A model generated the notes under the pieces. That model ran no database searches and had not been told where the DNA came from. It was given only the letters and a program-made list of their open reading frames with translations. Shown here piece after piece: positions 34,442 to 43,322 of a DNA stretch of 64,000 nucleotides. Position numbers and translations under genes: made by a program. Source of the stretch: Lachnospiraceae bacterium (GTDB lineage Bacteria; Bacillota; Clostridia; Lachnospirales; Lachnospiraceae); the NCBI GenBank assembly GCA_017527205.1, contig JAFXQK010000013.1:1-64000 (forward strand). The letters run 5' to 3'. How positions within the stretch are numbered: the first letter of the stretch is position 1; the number at the start of each line of letters is the position of its first letter.

Positions 34442-35146
34442 TTACCATTCAATCCTTTCTGCCAAAACCGGGGAGGCGTTCTCCCTGATGGAAAGAATCT
34501 GACCATCCCTCATGGTGATCACCCGATCTCCCATCTCGGCGATTTCCTTTGTGTGCGTTACAATGACCACCGTCTTGTGATGCTCTCGCGCCAGCTTCTC
34601 CAACAGGATCAAAATCTTCTTACCCGTCTCTGAATCCAGCGCTCCCGTCGGTTCATCACAAAGAAGCAGGTTTGCACTTCCTGCCAAGGCTCTCGCAATA
34701 GCAACGCGCTGTTGTTCCCCGCCTGACAGCTGCGAGGGATATTTGTTTTTCTTGCCGGAAAGCCCCATGAGCTCCAGCATATGATCAACGATCTCAGGAT
34801 CCTTTCGAAGATCTGCCGTCAATGCAACATTTTCCGACACCGTCAGTTCCCCAATCAAATGAAAGGCCTGAAACACGAAACCAACGCTATTTTTACGATA
34901 TTTTGTGAGTTCGCGATCATTTAGATGACTAATTTCCTTTCCGCGGAACCAAACGCTTCCCTGATCTGGCTGATCCATCCCGCCGAGCATGTTAAGCAGC
35001 GTAGATTTTCCAGAACCACTGCTGCCCAAAATGACCAGAAGCTCACCCTCATAAATATCCAGGTGAATGCCGTTTAGGGCCCGCACGGCACTTTCCTTGC
35101 TGCCATATGTTTTTACCAAATCTCGAACCTCTAAGATTTTCTCCAT
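34442..35146 (-). CDS. ABC transporter ATPase, MacB/LolD type
   Basis: 234 residues from the ATG at 35146 (GAAGGGA before it). Walker A is GSSGSGKSTLLNMLGG, the signature LSGGEQQRVAIARA, Walker B LLLCDEPTGALD, and VVIVTHTKEIA carries the switch His. It is coupled to the 1317-residue permease three bases downstream. No promoter was clearly identified upstream. It is similar to, but distinct from, the ATPase at 28863, so the two systems are paralogous units. Confidence 0.93.
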   Translation of the reverse strand: MEKILEVRDLVKTYGSKESAVRALNGIHLDIYEGELLVILGSSGSGKSTLLNMLGGMDQPDQGSVWFRGKEISHLNDRELTKYRKNSVGFVFQAFHLIGELTVSENVALTADLRKDPEIVDHMLELMGLSGKKNKYPSQLSGGEQQRVAIARALAGSANLLLCDEPTGALDSETGKKILILLEKLAREHHKTVVIVTHTKEIAEMGDRVITMRDGQILSIRENASPVLAERIEW

Positions 35147-35224
35147 GGTTGTTCCCTTCTTCGCCATATTTTTTAAATTCCCTGGCGATTTTTGGAAGAA
35201 TGCCTAACATTTTGAGCAATTTCC

Positions 35225-35983
35225 CTAGCGCTTTTCTTCACGTTTTTTCTTTATGTGTTTCATCCACAGATACAAACCCCAAAGCAAATGAAATGCCGCG
35301 ATCGTAACTGCGCTGTAGATGACCACTCGCAGCAGGTAATTTTCCGGTATCAATGGCAGGTTCAGCTTGAGATAAAAATAATTGGCCTCCTCAAAGGACA
35401 AGTTGACTATGGAGGCCGGAATTGTCATGGCAAGCATTCCTGCATAGGCCAGCCAAAGGTGCCAATATTTTGGTCGCTTTTGGTGCACTGTCATGGCGTA
35501 ATAGGTCGCGTAAATCGGGAGCAGATGTTCCAACCAGAACTGGTAATAACGAAAATAGGTCGGACCCGTGCGCGAAATGACAATGGGTGAGGCAATGGCG
35601 ATCACTGCGCCAAAAAAGGTAATATAATAATTGAGCCCAAACAAGGTGTCATTCAGTGAAATAATCATGAAAACACAGCAGATCAGCCCCCACTGGCACA
35701 GCTGCATGGGGAGCTTTGTCATGAGCGTATGATTTCCGTATTCATCACCCACGTAAAGAACACGCCAAAAATAGGACATCTCCGCCATCAGCATCACAAA
35801 GGATAAAATATATCGAAACCGCGCTTCATACTTCCACTCGCGAAAGCGATCACGCTTTAACGTCGTGAGAATCATTGCCAAAACTAGTAGTACGATGGGG
35901 AAAAAATGCCAGAAGCCGAAGATCTGGAAATCTCCCTCTTCTCCATAGCCAAAAAAGCCTTCCCTGTAAAACTGATATATCAT
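35225..35983 (-). CDS. YwaF/TIGR02206-like integral membrane protein
   Basis: 252 residues from the ATG at 35983, nine bases after GGAGG; the longer open frame to 36109 has no ribosome site. Six to seven helices are visible. Features typical of this family are FQIFGFWHFFPIVLL near the start, the conserved LPMQLCQWGLICC, and FGLNYYITFFGAVIAIASP. The biochemical function of the family is not known. Monocistronic, divergent from the HAD gene at 36159. Confidence 0.8.
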   Translation of the reverse strand: MIYQFYREGFFGYGEEGDFQIFGFWHFFPIVLLVLAMILTTLKRDRFREWKYEARFRYILSFVMLMAEMSYFWRVLYVGDEYGNHTLMTKLPMQLCQWGLICCVFMIISLNDTLFGLNYYITFFGAVIAIASPIVISRTGPTYFRYYQFWLEHLLPIYATYYAMTVHQKRPKYWHLWLAYAGMLAMTIPASIVNLSFEEANYFYLKLNLPLIPENYLLRVVIYSAVTIAAFHLLWGLYLWMKHIKKKREEKR

Positions 35984-36158
35984 GGGCAATTTCCTCCATA
36001 TTTTCTGAAAATATCCGCAATAATACATTTTATTATACACAAATTGTCGCATTTTGTCAAAAGAAATTACATCTTCGGACATTTCTGCCATTGACTTCCT
36101 GCACTGCAAAATTTATACTTGAAATGTGATCACACAAACACGTAAGAAGGGAAATCCC

Positions 36159-36983
36159 ATGAATCCATCAAGCGAATTGGCACAAAAGAAATTGTTTTTA
36201 TTTGACATTGACGGCACGATCGCCGTGGGAGACACGCTCTATGCGGGCAGCGCAGAGCTTTTAAGCTATATCGAACAGATCGGCGGAAAGGCCTTTTATA
36301 TCACCAATAATTCAACGAAGAGCGGTGCGGATTATGTCAAGAAATTTAAGAATGCTTATCATTTGGAGACGACGGAGGAGCAGTTTGTCACCTCAGGCTA
36401 CATGACGCTACGCTTCCTGCTTCGTCATTATGCCGATCGAACAATCTATTGCATGGGCACGCGCTCCTTTATTGAGGAGCTACGCCGCCACGGTCTTACG
36501 GTGACGGAAAAATGTCAGCCCGACATTGCCTGCGTTATCGTAGCCTATGACAGTGAACTGTCATATGAAAAGCTCTGCGAGACGAGTAAGGTCTTGCTCA
36601 CCATGGACGTACCTTATTATGCGACAAATCCTGATCTGCGCTGCCCCATTGACTTTGGCTTTATTCCTGACTGTGGCGCAATGTGCGACATGCTGGCAGC
36701 GACCACGGACAAGCATCCGACCTATCTTGGAAAACCAAGCAAGAAGGTCGTGGACCTTTGCCTGCAGCTCTCCGGCTTTACAAAGGAGGAAACCTTGGTC
36801 GTCGGCGACAGACTTTATACGGACATTGCCTGTGGCATTAACGGCGGCGTTGACACCTGCGTTCTCTTTTCCGGGGAGGCAAAGAAAAATGACTTAAAGG
36901 ATACGCCTTACAAGCCCACCTATGCCTTCGATGCCGTGAAGGATTTATATCTTGCGTGCAAGGCTGCCCGCGGGCAGGCCTGA
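36159..36983 (+). CDS. HAD-IIA family phosphatase (NagD/PGP-like)
   Basis: 274 residues. Motif I is FDIDGTIAVGDTLYAG, motif II ITNNSTKS, and motif IV VVGDRLYTDIACG; a large C2-type cap lies between them. Members remove phosphate from nucleotides or sugar phosphates such as glycolate or glycerol phosphates in the cytoplasm. The ATG at 36159 follows GAAGGGA; an ATG at 36126 lacks a ribosome site. It is a single plus-strand gene with a terminator about 85 bases after the stop. Confidence 0.9.
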   Translation: MNPSSELAQKKLFLFDIDGTIAVGDTLYAGSAELLSYIEQIGGKAFYITNNSTKSGADYVKKFKNAYHLETTEEQFVTSGYMTLRFLLRHYADRTIYCMGTRSFIEELRRHGLTVTEKCQPDIACVIVAYDSELSYEKLCETSKVLLTMDVPYYATNPDLRCPIDFGFIPDCGAMCDMLAATTDKHPTYLGKPSKKVVDLCLQLSGFTKEETLVVGDRLYTDIACGINGGVDTCVLFSGEAKKNDLKDTPYKPTYAFDAVKDLYLACKAARGQA

Positions 36984-37067
36984 TCTGCCTTAGACCGCTT
37001 ACACAACGTATGACGATAGATAGGCAGAATACCTAGAAACAGGGTGTTGGAACATACTGTAGAAACA

Positions 37068-37101
37068 TAAAAAAGCCCGTGACTTCTCACGAGCTTTTTT
37101 G
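37068..37101. terminator. Bidirectional terminator between HAD and DegV genes
   Basis: AAAAAAGCCCGTGA and TCACGAGCTTTTTT form a long stem with one mismatch and a four-base loop, with T-runs in both directions. It serves the convergent genes ending at 36983 and 37115. Confidence 0.9.
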
Positions 37102-37114
37102 TTGCGATGACTCC

Positions 37115-38023
37115 TTAGTCATGTATGGATTTTTCTACTACGCCAAAGCCTAATGGATAAGGCCCCGTATGAACGCTAATGGTTGCTCCGATCTGATAGA
37201 GCTTGATCTCTTCCTTGAGGTCAAGATTTGCCGCCCTAAGCGCCTCATACGCACGCTCACGAAAGGCCTTTGCCTCCTCCATGTCATATCCAAATCCGAT
37301 GCAGACCGTAAACTTGTCTGCGGAGATAGACTGCTCCTTCAAATAGGTCACCAAAAGCTCAATCGCCTTTTGCGTCGTTCCCTTTCTGCTGCGCCCAATT
37401 CCCGAGGGGAAAATTTCCCCCTGCTTTAAAGTAATGACGGGGCGAATACCCAGAATGCTTCCCGCAACGCCCGCCACCTTGCCAATTCTTCCGCCGTGCT
37501 TTAAGTACTCCATATCCCCGACGGTAAAGAAGATTCTTCCTGTATCCCTAATTTCTTCCAATCTGGCAATGGCCCTGTCATAGTCCCAGCCGGCATCGCG
37601 AATGCGAACGGCCTCCAAGGTATAAATTCCCTGCAAAACCGTATTGATTCTGGAGTCAATGACATGAATCTTTGCCTCCGGGTACTCCTCTAGTACAAGC
37701 TCTTTGGCGCTTACTGCGGACTGCATGGAACCACTAAATTTCGTCGTAATGCAGATACAGATGACGGGCATGCCGACCTGTGCAAAAGGCGTAAATGCCT
37801 CGACAAAATCATGCACGGAGGGCATGGAAGACTTTGGATATACCTTCGGGTGATCCACCATCTCCTGATAAAAATCGCGAATGCCGATTTCGACAATCTC
37901 CTTCTTGTAGGTCTTATCATCAAATGATACGTAAAACGGTACGACCGTTAAATTCTTTTCTTTCGTAAGCTCTACGGGCAGATCACAGGATCCATCCGTC
38001 ACAATGTGAAACAATTCACTCAT
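37115..38023 (-). CDS. DegV family fatty-acid-binding protein
   Basis: 302 residues from the ATG at 38023 (GAGAGGG before it). The N-terminal VTDGSCDLPVELTKEKN, the middle TTKFSGSMQSA and GGRIGKVAGVAGSILGIRP are characteristic. DegV/FakB-type proteins bind a fatty acid and can present it to the kinase FakA for incorporation into phospholipid. The gene stands alone, so it is unclear whether this copy serves FakA. Confidence 0.92.
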   Translation of the reverse strand: MSELFHIVTDGSCDLPVELTKEKNLTVVPFYVSFDDKTYKKEIVEIGIRDFYQEMVDHPKVYPKSSMPSVHDFVEAFTPFAQVGMPVICICITTKFSGSMQSAVSAKELVLEEYPEAKIHVIDSRINTVLQGIYTLEAVRIRDAGWDYDRAIARLEEIRDTGRIFFTVGDMEYLKHGGRIGKVAGVAGSILGIRPVITLKQGEIFPSGIGRSRKGTTQKAIELLVTYLKEQSISADKFTVCIGFGYDMEEAKAFRERAYEALRAANLDLKEEIKLYQIGATISVHTGPYPLGFGVVEKSIHD

Positions 38024-38163
38024 TTCATGGCCCTCTCTAGGTCGATTGTTTAATGTAATCCCTTCAAAATCGAACATTTTCCAGTTCCTACGAAAGTATA
38101 CCATGTATTTTCAAAAGACACAAGACATAGTTTTTAATACTACGCCATTTTTTTGATTTTTCC

Positions 38164-38191
38164 TTGCATTTTCATGAGAGGGTGATATAAT
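38164..38191 (+). promoter_or_regulatory. Promoter of the tRNA-Val gene
   Basis: TTGCAT, a 16-base spacer and a perfect TATAAT lie 75 bases upstream of the tRNA. Confidence 0.7.
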
Positions 38192-38266
38192 AATTCTCAG
38201 ATCCCGAAGCGAGGGCGAGGGACATGCCGAAGGGCAAGCAAAAAAATCTATAAAACGTATTTTCAT

Positions 38267-38340
38267 GGAAGCATAGCTCAGCCGGGATGAGCGTTCGCCT
38301 CACACGCGAAAGGTCAGGGGTTCGAGCCCCCTTGCTTCCA
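38267..38340 (+). tRNA. tRNA-Val (anticodon CAC)
   Basis: A 74-base cloverleaf. The acceptor arms GGAAGCA and TGCTTCC pair, followed by discriminator A. The anticodon stem TTCGC/GCGAA closes the loop CTCACAC, giving anticodon CAC, which reads the Val codon GTG. The T arm is AGGGG-TTCGAGC-CCCCT. The 3' CCA is not encoded; T8 follows directly and may end transcription. This is an isolated single tRNA gene. Confidence 0.95.
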
Positions 38341-38385
38341 TTTTTTTATTGTCTAATTCTATATTTCCCATGATTACATTGATAC

Positions 38386-38447
38386 GAAAAGAATACCCCA
38401 GGCAGTCACTTTTCCATGATAAGGAAAAGAATACTGCATGGGGTATT
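38386..38447 (-). terminator. Long hairpin terminator after the solute-binding lipoprotein gene
   Basis: AATACCCCA-x-GCAGT pairs with ACTGC-x-TGGGGTATT (one mismatch), and an inner CTTTTCC/GGAAAAG stem extends it. On the minus strand the stem is followed by CTTTTCG. It could work in both directions and also protects the tRNA gene from the convergent transcript. Confidence 0.75.
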
Positions 38448-38490
38448 TTATAGTATTTTGGTTTTTTAGTGAATGATTTCATCTATCACT

Positions 38491-40695
38491 TTACTCCGCG
38501 AGGAAAAGCTTCACCCTGCTTTGAATCGCGTCTATCACTTGCTCCAGGTTCTTTTGTCCCTCAAAATATGCCATGGTCTCTTCTCCAACGATTTGCTGCA
38601 CCTGCGCATTTCCCGAAGGCGCCTTCCTCGCATTCGCAAGCATTTCCCGAAAAGCGTCTACGCTCTCCTGATCCACCAAATGCTCTGAATACATGGCCCC
38701 GATCACTTCACCGTTCTCATCCAAAATATCCTCATGATCCTTTCCGCACAAGGCCAATTCTCTTTCGATGATCTTCTCATTCACGTTTCGATTTGACCAG
38801 AACCCAAACGCAACGTAGCCCGGCTTCACGGGATCCTGCGATAGGCAAAATTCCAAGAAATCCCAGGCACCCTCTTGCTTTTTCGAGGTCGCAGTGATCG
38901 AAAGCTCCGTCACACCATTGATGGTTGTTCTCGGTGTCCCGTCAGGGCTGGGATATCCCATGACCACAAGGTCCCCAAGTTCCAGCCTTTCCCTTGGGTA
39001 GCTTCCAAGAAAATGTACGTCCAATTGCTTAACGTTGAAGGGACGATCCTCCGCAGGGATTTGCGACTCTTTGTCCTGACATTCCTTCATGTACTGCAGG
39101 AGCGCCCGAAATTCCTCGCCGTCAAAATAAGCCTCCCTCTTCTTGGCATCCCAAAAGTAATCCAGCGGATCTCCGTAAAGGCAATACATGCGAAAGAATA
39201 AAAACATGCGAAACGGACGATATTCGTCATGATCACGAAGATACTGAATCATCTCCTCATAGGTCCATCCAGGCTTACCCTTCCACTGAGATGTCGGTAC
39301 GATCAAGGTCTCCATCCAAAACTGACAGGGAATCGTATATAATAAATCTCCACAGGACCCATACTTTAGGATTTCCGGATAAAAATCCTCCTCACTCAGC
39401 ACGGTACTTTCCTGCAGGAAGGTTCTCAGATCTGCCAAATATCCCTGAGCCGCAAGATCCTCAGAAAGTCGATTTAGGTTTGCATGGCAGATCATGTCCG
39501 GAGGATTCTTGCTCAAAAGATCAGCACTCATACGCGTCTTTGCATCTTCCAAATCACTCATGTCATTCGAAGCATATGTCTTGATGCTCACGTGCCATTC
39601 GTCCTGCGATTGATTGTACTCCGTAACTAATTTCTGTAGATTTCCATCACTGTTCATGGACACAATGGCCACGGTCAGTTCGTTCTTCTTCGGAAGCTCC
39701 TCCTCGCTTTTCCAACGAATCCTGACATAGGACGGATCCTCATAGCTATTCGCGTAGATGTCCCCCTGCTCGTCCCTCCAAATCATATAAATGGAGCCTC
39801 CCAGCAATCCTACGTCCGTCCAAGGGAATAACTGATAAAAGGTCTGATCTGCATAGGAATATCGATAGGCCGCATCTGCAGTATAAAAGTAAAGATTCTC
39901 TGCATCACTCCCCTGTGCAAAGATGCCGCGCACGTCGTACGGAAGCTGCGATAATTCCTCGCCCAGCTCCCTCTTTTCTATGTCTATCCTGCAAATGCTT
40001 ACTTGCGAGCGAATCTGACCCGTTCTTCGAAGTACGTAAAGCCCTCCGCCGATCGTTTCAAGGCTGCCGCCCTTCCCGTCAATCCTCCCCAGTCGTTCTC
40101 CTGCCGGGCTCCATATCTCCAGCTCCTCTTCCTTCGCAATACGGGATACGTAAACGCAGTCCTGCCAAAGAAAGATGCTCCGCACGTCGCTAAAATCCCA
40201 GGCCTTCCTTGCCTGAAGCATCTCTAGCAGCGCTGCGTCATCTGGATTTTCTTCCATACCGTCAAAGCCTGCTGCCGTCTCGTCCTCTTCGCTCCAAGCC
40301 TTGCCATTCACATCCAAGCTCCAAAGCCTTCCGTCTTTATCCGTTCCCCATAGCCTTCCGTCTTTATCCGTTCCCCATAGCCTTCCGTCTGCATCCGTCC
40401 CCCAAAGTCTTCCGCCCAGCGTGACACTCCGCAGATAGTTGGCATTTTCTGGAACGGTAAGCATCGCGGGCTCGGCCACGTATGCACCGTCTTCGTGCTC
40501 TGCCTTGATCACGATCTTACTGTCCCCAACGATCTGTATGTTTCCGGTTCCCGTCCCTGCAATGTTGTCAACAGATTCTGTGTCTCCCTCTTTTTGCCTT
40601 CCGCACCCTGACAATCCTATGCAGATGAGTAGTAACATCGTGAAAAGCCGTGTTACACTATGTCTCCAAAAAGTATTCGTCTTCTCCATAACCAT
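38491..40695 (-). CDS. Lipoprotein: WGTD-repeat/propeller plus family 1 solute-binding domain
   Basis: About 734 residues from the ATG at 40695 (AGGGGAG before it). A lipoprotein signal ends in LSGCG. Residues of about 70-115 carry four to five copies of a nine-residue unit (GRLWGTDKD). A beta-rich, propeller-like region lies at about 140-330 (RSIFLWQDCVYVSRIAKEEE). The C-terminal about 400 residues resemble an extracellular sugar-binding protein (ELTVAIVSMNSDGNLQKLV, GCGDLL-type core, GAWDFLEFCLSQD). It is anchored outside the membrane. No ABC permease genes follow; instead it lies downstream of the sigma/SBP-type membrane protein pair, suggesting a sensory rather than transport role. Confidence 0.75.
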   Translation of the reverse strand: MVMEKTNTFWRHSVTRLFTMLLLICIGLSGCGRQKEGDTESVDNIAGTGTGNIQIVGDSKIVIKAEHEDGAYVAEPAMLTVPENANYLRSVTLGGRLWGTDADGRLWGTDKDGRLWGTDKDGRLWSLDVNGKAWSEEDETAAGFDGMEENPDDAALLEMLQARKAWDFSDVRSIFLWQDCVYVSRIAKEEELEIWSPAGERLGRIDGKGGSLETIGGGLYVLRRTGQIRSQVSICRIDIEKRELGEELSQLPYDVRGIFAQGSDAENLYFYTADAAYRYSYADQTFYQLFPWTDVGLLGGSIYMIWRDEQGDIYANSYEDPSYVRIRWKSEEELPKKNELTVAIVSMNSDGNLQKLVTEYNQSQDEWHVSIKTYASNDMSDLEDAKTRMSADLLSKNPPDMICHANLNRLSEDLAAQGYLADLRTFLQESTVLSEEDFYPEILKYGSCGDLLYTIPCQFWMETLIVPTSQWKGKPGWTYEEMIQYLRDHDEYRPFRMFLFFRMYCLYGDPLDYFWDAKKREAYFDGEEFRALLQYMKECQDKESQIPAEDRPFNVKQLDVHFLGSYPRERLELGDLVVMGYPSPDGTPRTTINGVTELSITATSKKQEGAWDFLEFCLSQDPVKPGYVAFGFWSNRNVNEKIIERELALCGKDHEDILDENGEVIGAMYSEHLVDQESVDAFREMLANARKAPSGNAQVQQIVGEETMAYFEGQKNLEQVIDAIQSRVKLFLAE
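40298..40413 (-). repeat. 27-base tandem repeat in the lipoprotein gene
   Basis: Two identical 27-base units (40325-40351 and 40352-40378) are followed by a third unit with a few changes (40379-40405) and a partial one, and are preceded by a degenerate one. Each encodes nine residues of the form GRLWGTD-K/A-D. Identical neighbouring units suggest recent expansion and possible copy-number variation. Confidence 0.85.
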
Positions 40696-40774
40696 AACTT
40701 CTCCCCTCATCACGATCAACCCTGACAATGTTTACTAAAATTCCGATAGAGCGCAGCCATGTTCTCCGCTATCT

Positions 40775-42415
40775 TCACCGAATCCCCTTGTTCACCTGCT
40801 GCATATACCCTCGCGCTTTCTCCCTTGCCTTTTTCAGCAGTGCGTCAAAATCCTCCGTATAAAGCAATCTTGAATAATACTCCTCTGCCGGCAGCATGGC
40901 ATCACATGCCTCAGGGTATTTTAAGGTCAGGGCCGGTGACGGAAGTATCCACTTCTCGTAATAATTCCTTTTCTCCTCAGCGGTTGAAAAGTGCCTCAGG
41001 GAATCCCCTTGTCTTTTCGTCACCAGTCCCGTATCCAAACCGAAAATAAGCTGACTGGCATAACTGCATTTCAGGCTACCTCCTTGATCCAATGCTTCCT
41101 TCCCATATAATAGCAGCTTCGCATAAGATGCATCCGTGTGTAATAGTTCCAAAAACTGAAATGCTTCCTGCTTATTCGCCGAAGATGCAAGGATCCCTGT
41201 CTGACAATTGAGCCGCGGCACGGCATAGCCCTTCCACTGATAGGCATAAAAATCCTCCGGATGATTTCCATCCCCTATGTCCGTTCCCGGAAAGCTGCGG
41301 GAAAGTGCAAAATCCCAGTCAGCAACGTTCGATTGTACCACCTGCTCCTGATACTCATTTAGGAGGCGCATCCATTGAACACAGTTCTCCTCCTCCAGGG
41401 GATTCACCGTCTTGCCATCCTCCGTCAGGAGCACGCCCATATAATAAGAATATCCAAAGGCCTCCGCAAACTGGTAATCTGACTGACAATTCAGGAACCG
41501 TTTTCCATCCAAAAAGTACTGCTCCAAGGAAAGCAAATCACCGCAAAAGTCCTCCGCCTCTTCCCTCGTAAAGGAGGATTTCCGCAGATAAAGTGTCAGT
41601 CCCGCATCCTGCGCGATTTCATTTGGGAAAAAATAAATTTGATCCTGATAAGAGGCACAATCCCACAGCACCTCCGGAATCTGCTCATAATAGGCACTGT
41701 CCTTTAAATATGCATCCAATGGCTCATACTTTCCTGCGCGAATGGCCTTCTGAGTATAATGCTCTTCCGGCGAATAAAAGCCTGTAAACGCGATGTCAGC
41801 GCCACACTGAAAAAGCTTTTCCTGATAGGAACGATCCTCAGAATCTGTCCCATTTGTCGTCTTAATCGGCAGGAACTGAATGCCAAAGGAATAACCGTCC
41901 TCCTTCAACTTCCTGTTGATTTCCCGCACGGTAGCTCTGGTAATCTCCTCCATGCCAAAGGATTGATAAGCCCACTTTAAGGTGACATAAGGCTTCCTTC
42001 CTGCCTCCGTTTCATCACCCTCCGCATCTAAAGCGGCATTCCCTGAGCTCTCCTGATCGCCTCTTTTCTTTTCCAAGGGAATATCGCCTTCCTTGCCTGC
42101 CAGCAGCGTATGTGCATCCACGTACCATACCTCGTCTGCCTGCAAGAGGTCCGTGACTTGTTGTCCCTGCAATTCTCCGTCATTTTCCCCACCTTTCCCC
42201 AATGCCATCTTCCATGTGAAAATTCCCCCAACTAATGCAAGGAACGTGCATGCCGTCAAGACGACCCATGTCCTCCACGACTTTCTTCTCCCAAATGCGC
42301 TTGTCTTTCCCTCCAGCGTTTTGGACTCGGAGGACTTGTTATACTCAAGTGCCTCTTCAAGATACCGATCTGCGATTTTACCCACGCCATTCCACAGTTT
42401 TCCTGGCTCTTTCAT
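40775..42415 (-). CDS. Single-pass membrane protein with outer solute-binding-like domain; candidate anti-sigma factor
   Basis: 546 residues. A cytoplasmic N-terminus of about 50 residues contains VGKIADRYLEEALEY, resembling the short helix of zinc-free Firmicute anti-sigma factors. One transmembrane helix follows (about 52-72), then a linker and an outer domain (about 145-540) of the sugar-binding-protein type (TLKWAYQSFGMEEITRATV, YQDQIYFFPNEIAQDAGLT, WKGYAVPRLNCQ). The ATG overlaps the stop of the ECF sigma gene (ATGA), so the two are translationally coupled. Ligand binding outside could release the sigma factor inside; this is inference from architecture. Confidence 0.7.
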   Translation of the reverse strand: MKEPGKLWNGVGKIADRYLEEALEYNKSSESKTLEGKTSAFGRRKSWRTWVVLTACTFLALVGGIFTWKMALGKGGENDGELQGQQVTDLLQADEVWYVDAHTLLAGKEGDIPLEKKRGDQESSGNAALDAEGDETEAGRKPYVTLKWAYQSFGMEEITRATVREINRKLKEDGYSFGIQFLPIKTTNGTDSEDRSYQEKLFQCGADIAFTGFYSPEEHYTQKAIRAGKYEPLDAYLKDSAYYEQIPEVLWDCASYQDQIYFFPNEIAQDAGLTLYLRKSSFTREEAEDFCGDLLSLEQYFLDGKRFLNCQSDYQFAEAFGYSYYMGVLLTEDGKTVNPLEEENCVQWMRLLNEYQEQVVQSNVADWDFALSRSFPGTDIGDGNHPEDFYAYQWKGYAVPRLNCQTGILASSANKQEAFQFLELLHTDASYAKLLLYGKEALDQGGSLKCSYASQLIFGLDTGLVTKRQGDSLRHFSTAEEKRNYYEKWILPSPALTLKYPEACDAMLPAEEYYSRLLYTEDFDALLKKAREKARGYMQQVNKGIR

Positions 42416-42978
42416 AACTGGATGCCCTCCTTTTCCAAGTATTCCTTTAGCTTCTCACGAAGTCTTAAAAGTCTGACCGCAACACTGTTTTCCCGCATGG
42501 AAAGCTCCTTTGCAATTGCCTCCACTGCTTCTGCAAACCAATACCGTTTTACAAACATCACCCTGCTTTTCTGATCCAAACCATCTAGGAATCTTTCGAT
42601 GGCCTCCGTCAGTTCCTTTTCCGTCCACGCATCCTCCACCGTCTTTGCAGAAGGAAGGCTACCCTCCAGTTCCTCTAGTTCCTCTAACGACTGCTCCAAC
42701 GCCGCGCTGCGCTTCTTCGCTTTCTTAAAGCGCAAACGATTGAAGGCAATATTCTTAGTAATTCTGCAGACAAAAGCAGACAAAGGCTCCGGCTTTGCCG
42801 GCGGAATGGCATTCCAAGCGCCAAGGCATGCATCATTCACGCATTCCTTGGCGTCCTCCGCATCCTGCAAAAGGTCATATGCCACCCGTTGCATTAAGCC
42901 TCCATATTTTTTTGTCAGCTGCGCGATGGCATCCTCGGATCTTTGAAAAAATAGATTAACAATCTCCCTGTCTTCCAT
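42412..42978 (-). CDS. ECF-type RNA polymerase sigma factor
   Basis: 188 residues, with region 2 (LLQDAEDAKECVNDACLGAW near 45, followed by FVCRITKNIAFNRLR) and region 4 (DGLDQKSRVMFVKRYWF, then IAKELSMRENSVAVRLLR near 165). GAGGAC precedes the ATG. It is coupled to the membrane protein downstream, the usual position of the cognate anti-sigma gene. The probable targets include its own operon. No ECF-type promoter could be assigned with confidence. Confidence 0.9.
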   Translation of the reverse strand: MEDREIVNLFFQRSEDAIAQLTKKYGGLMQRVAYDLLQDAEDAKECVNDACLGAWNAIPPAKPEPLSAFVCRITKNIAFNRLRFKKAKKRSAALEQSLEELEELEGSLPSAKTVEDAWTEKELTEAIERFLDGLDQKSRVMFVKRYWFAEAVEAIAKELSMRENSVAVRLLRLREKLKEYLEKEGIQL

Positions 42979-43322
42979 GGTGTCCTCACGTTAGTCCCAT
43001 ACATAAACGCATTTTATGCATGACCTTGGGCGTCAATCAAGCCCTCTTACTATATCTCTAACCAACTACGAAATAATATTACGTCCCTTAATTCAGTTTC
43101 TGCTAAAAATTTCTGCTAACTACGCCCTCATCTAAAGCCTTCTGTTCCGTAAGACAGGCTCCCTCCTCTTCCATACGTCTCTGAAGGCTAATATACAAAG
43201 AACACGGAAATCGGTTGCCACCTCATTCCGTGTTCCATTTATTCCAATTATGCTAAAACCTAATGTCTGTCTTTTTTAATGAGGGCAGGCATGCTTTCTA
43301 ATGAATTTGTCCAATGGATCCC
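42979..43322 (-). other. Intergenic region with one hairpin (possible uracil permease terminator)
   Basis: No gene was found in these 344 bases. GAACACGGAA (43200-43209) pairs perfectly with TTCCGTGTTC (43226-43235) around 16 bases, and the minus strand then reads TTTGTATATT, so it may end the permease transcript about 90 bases after its stop. The part next to 42979 should hold the ECF sigma promoter, but no clear -35/-10 was seen. Confidence 0.45.
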
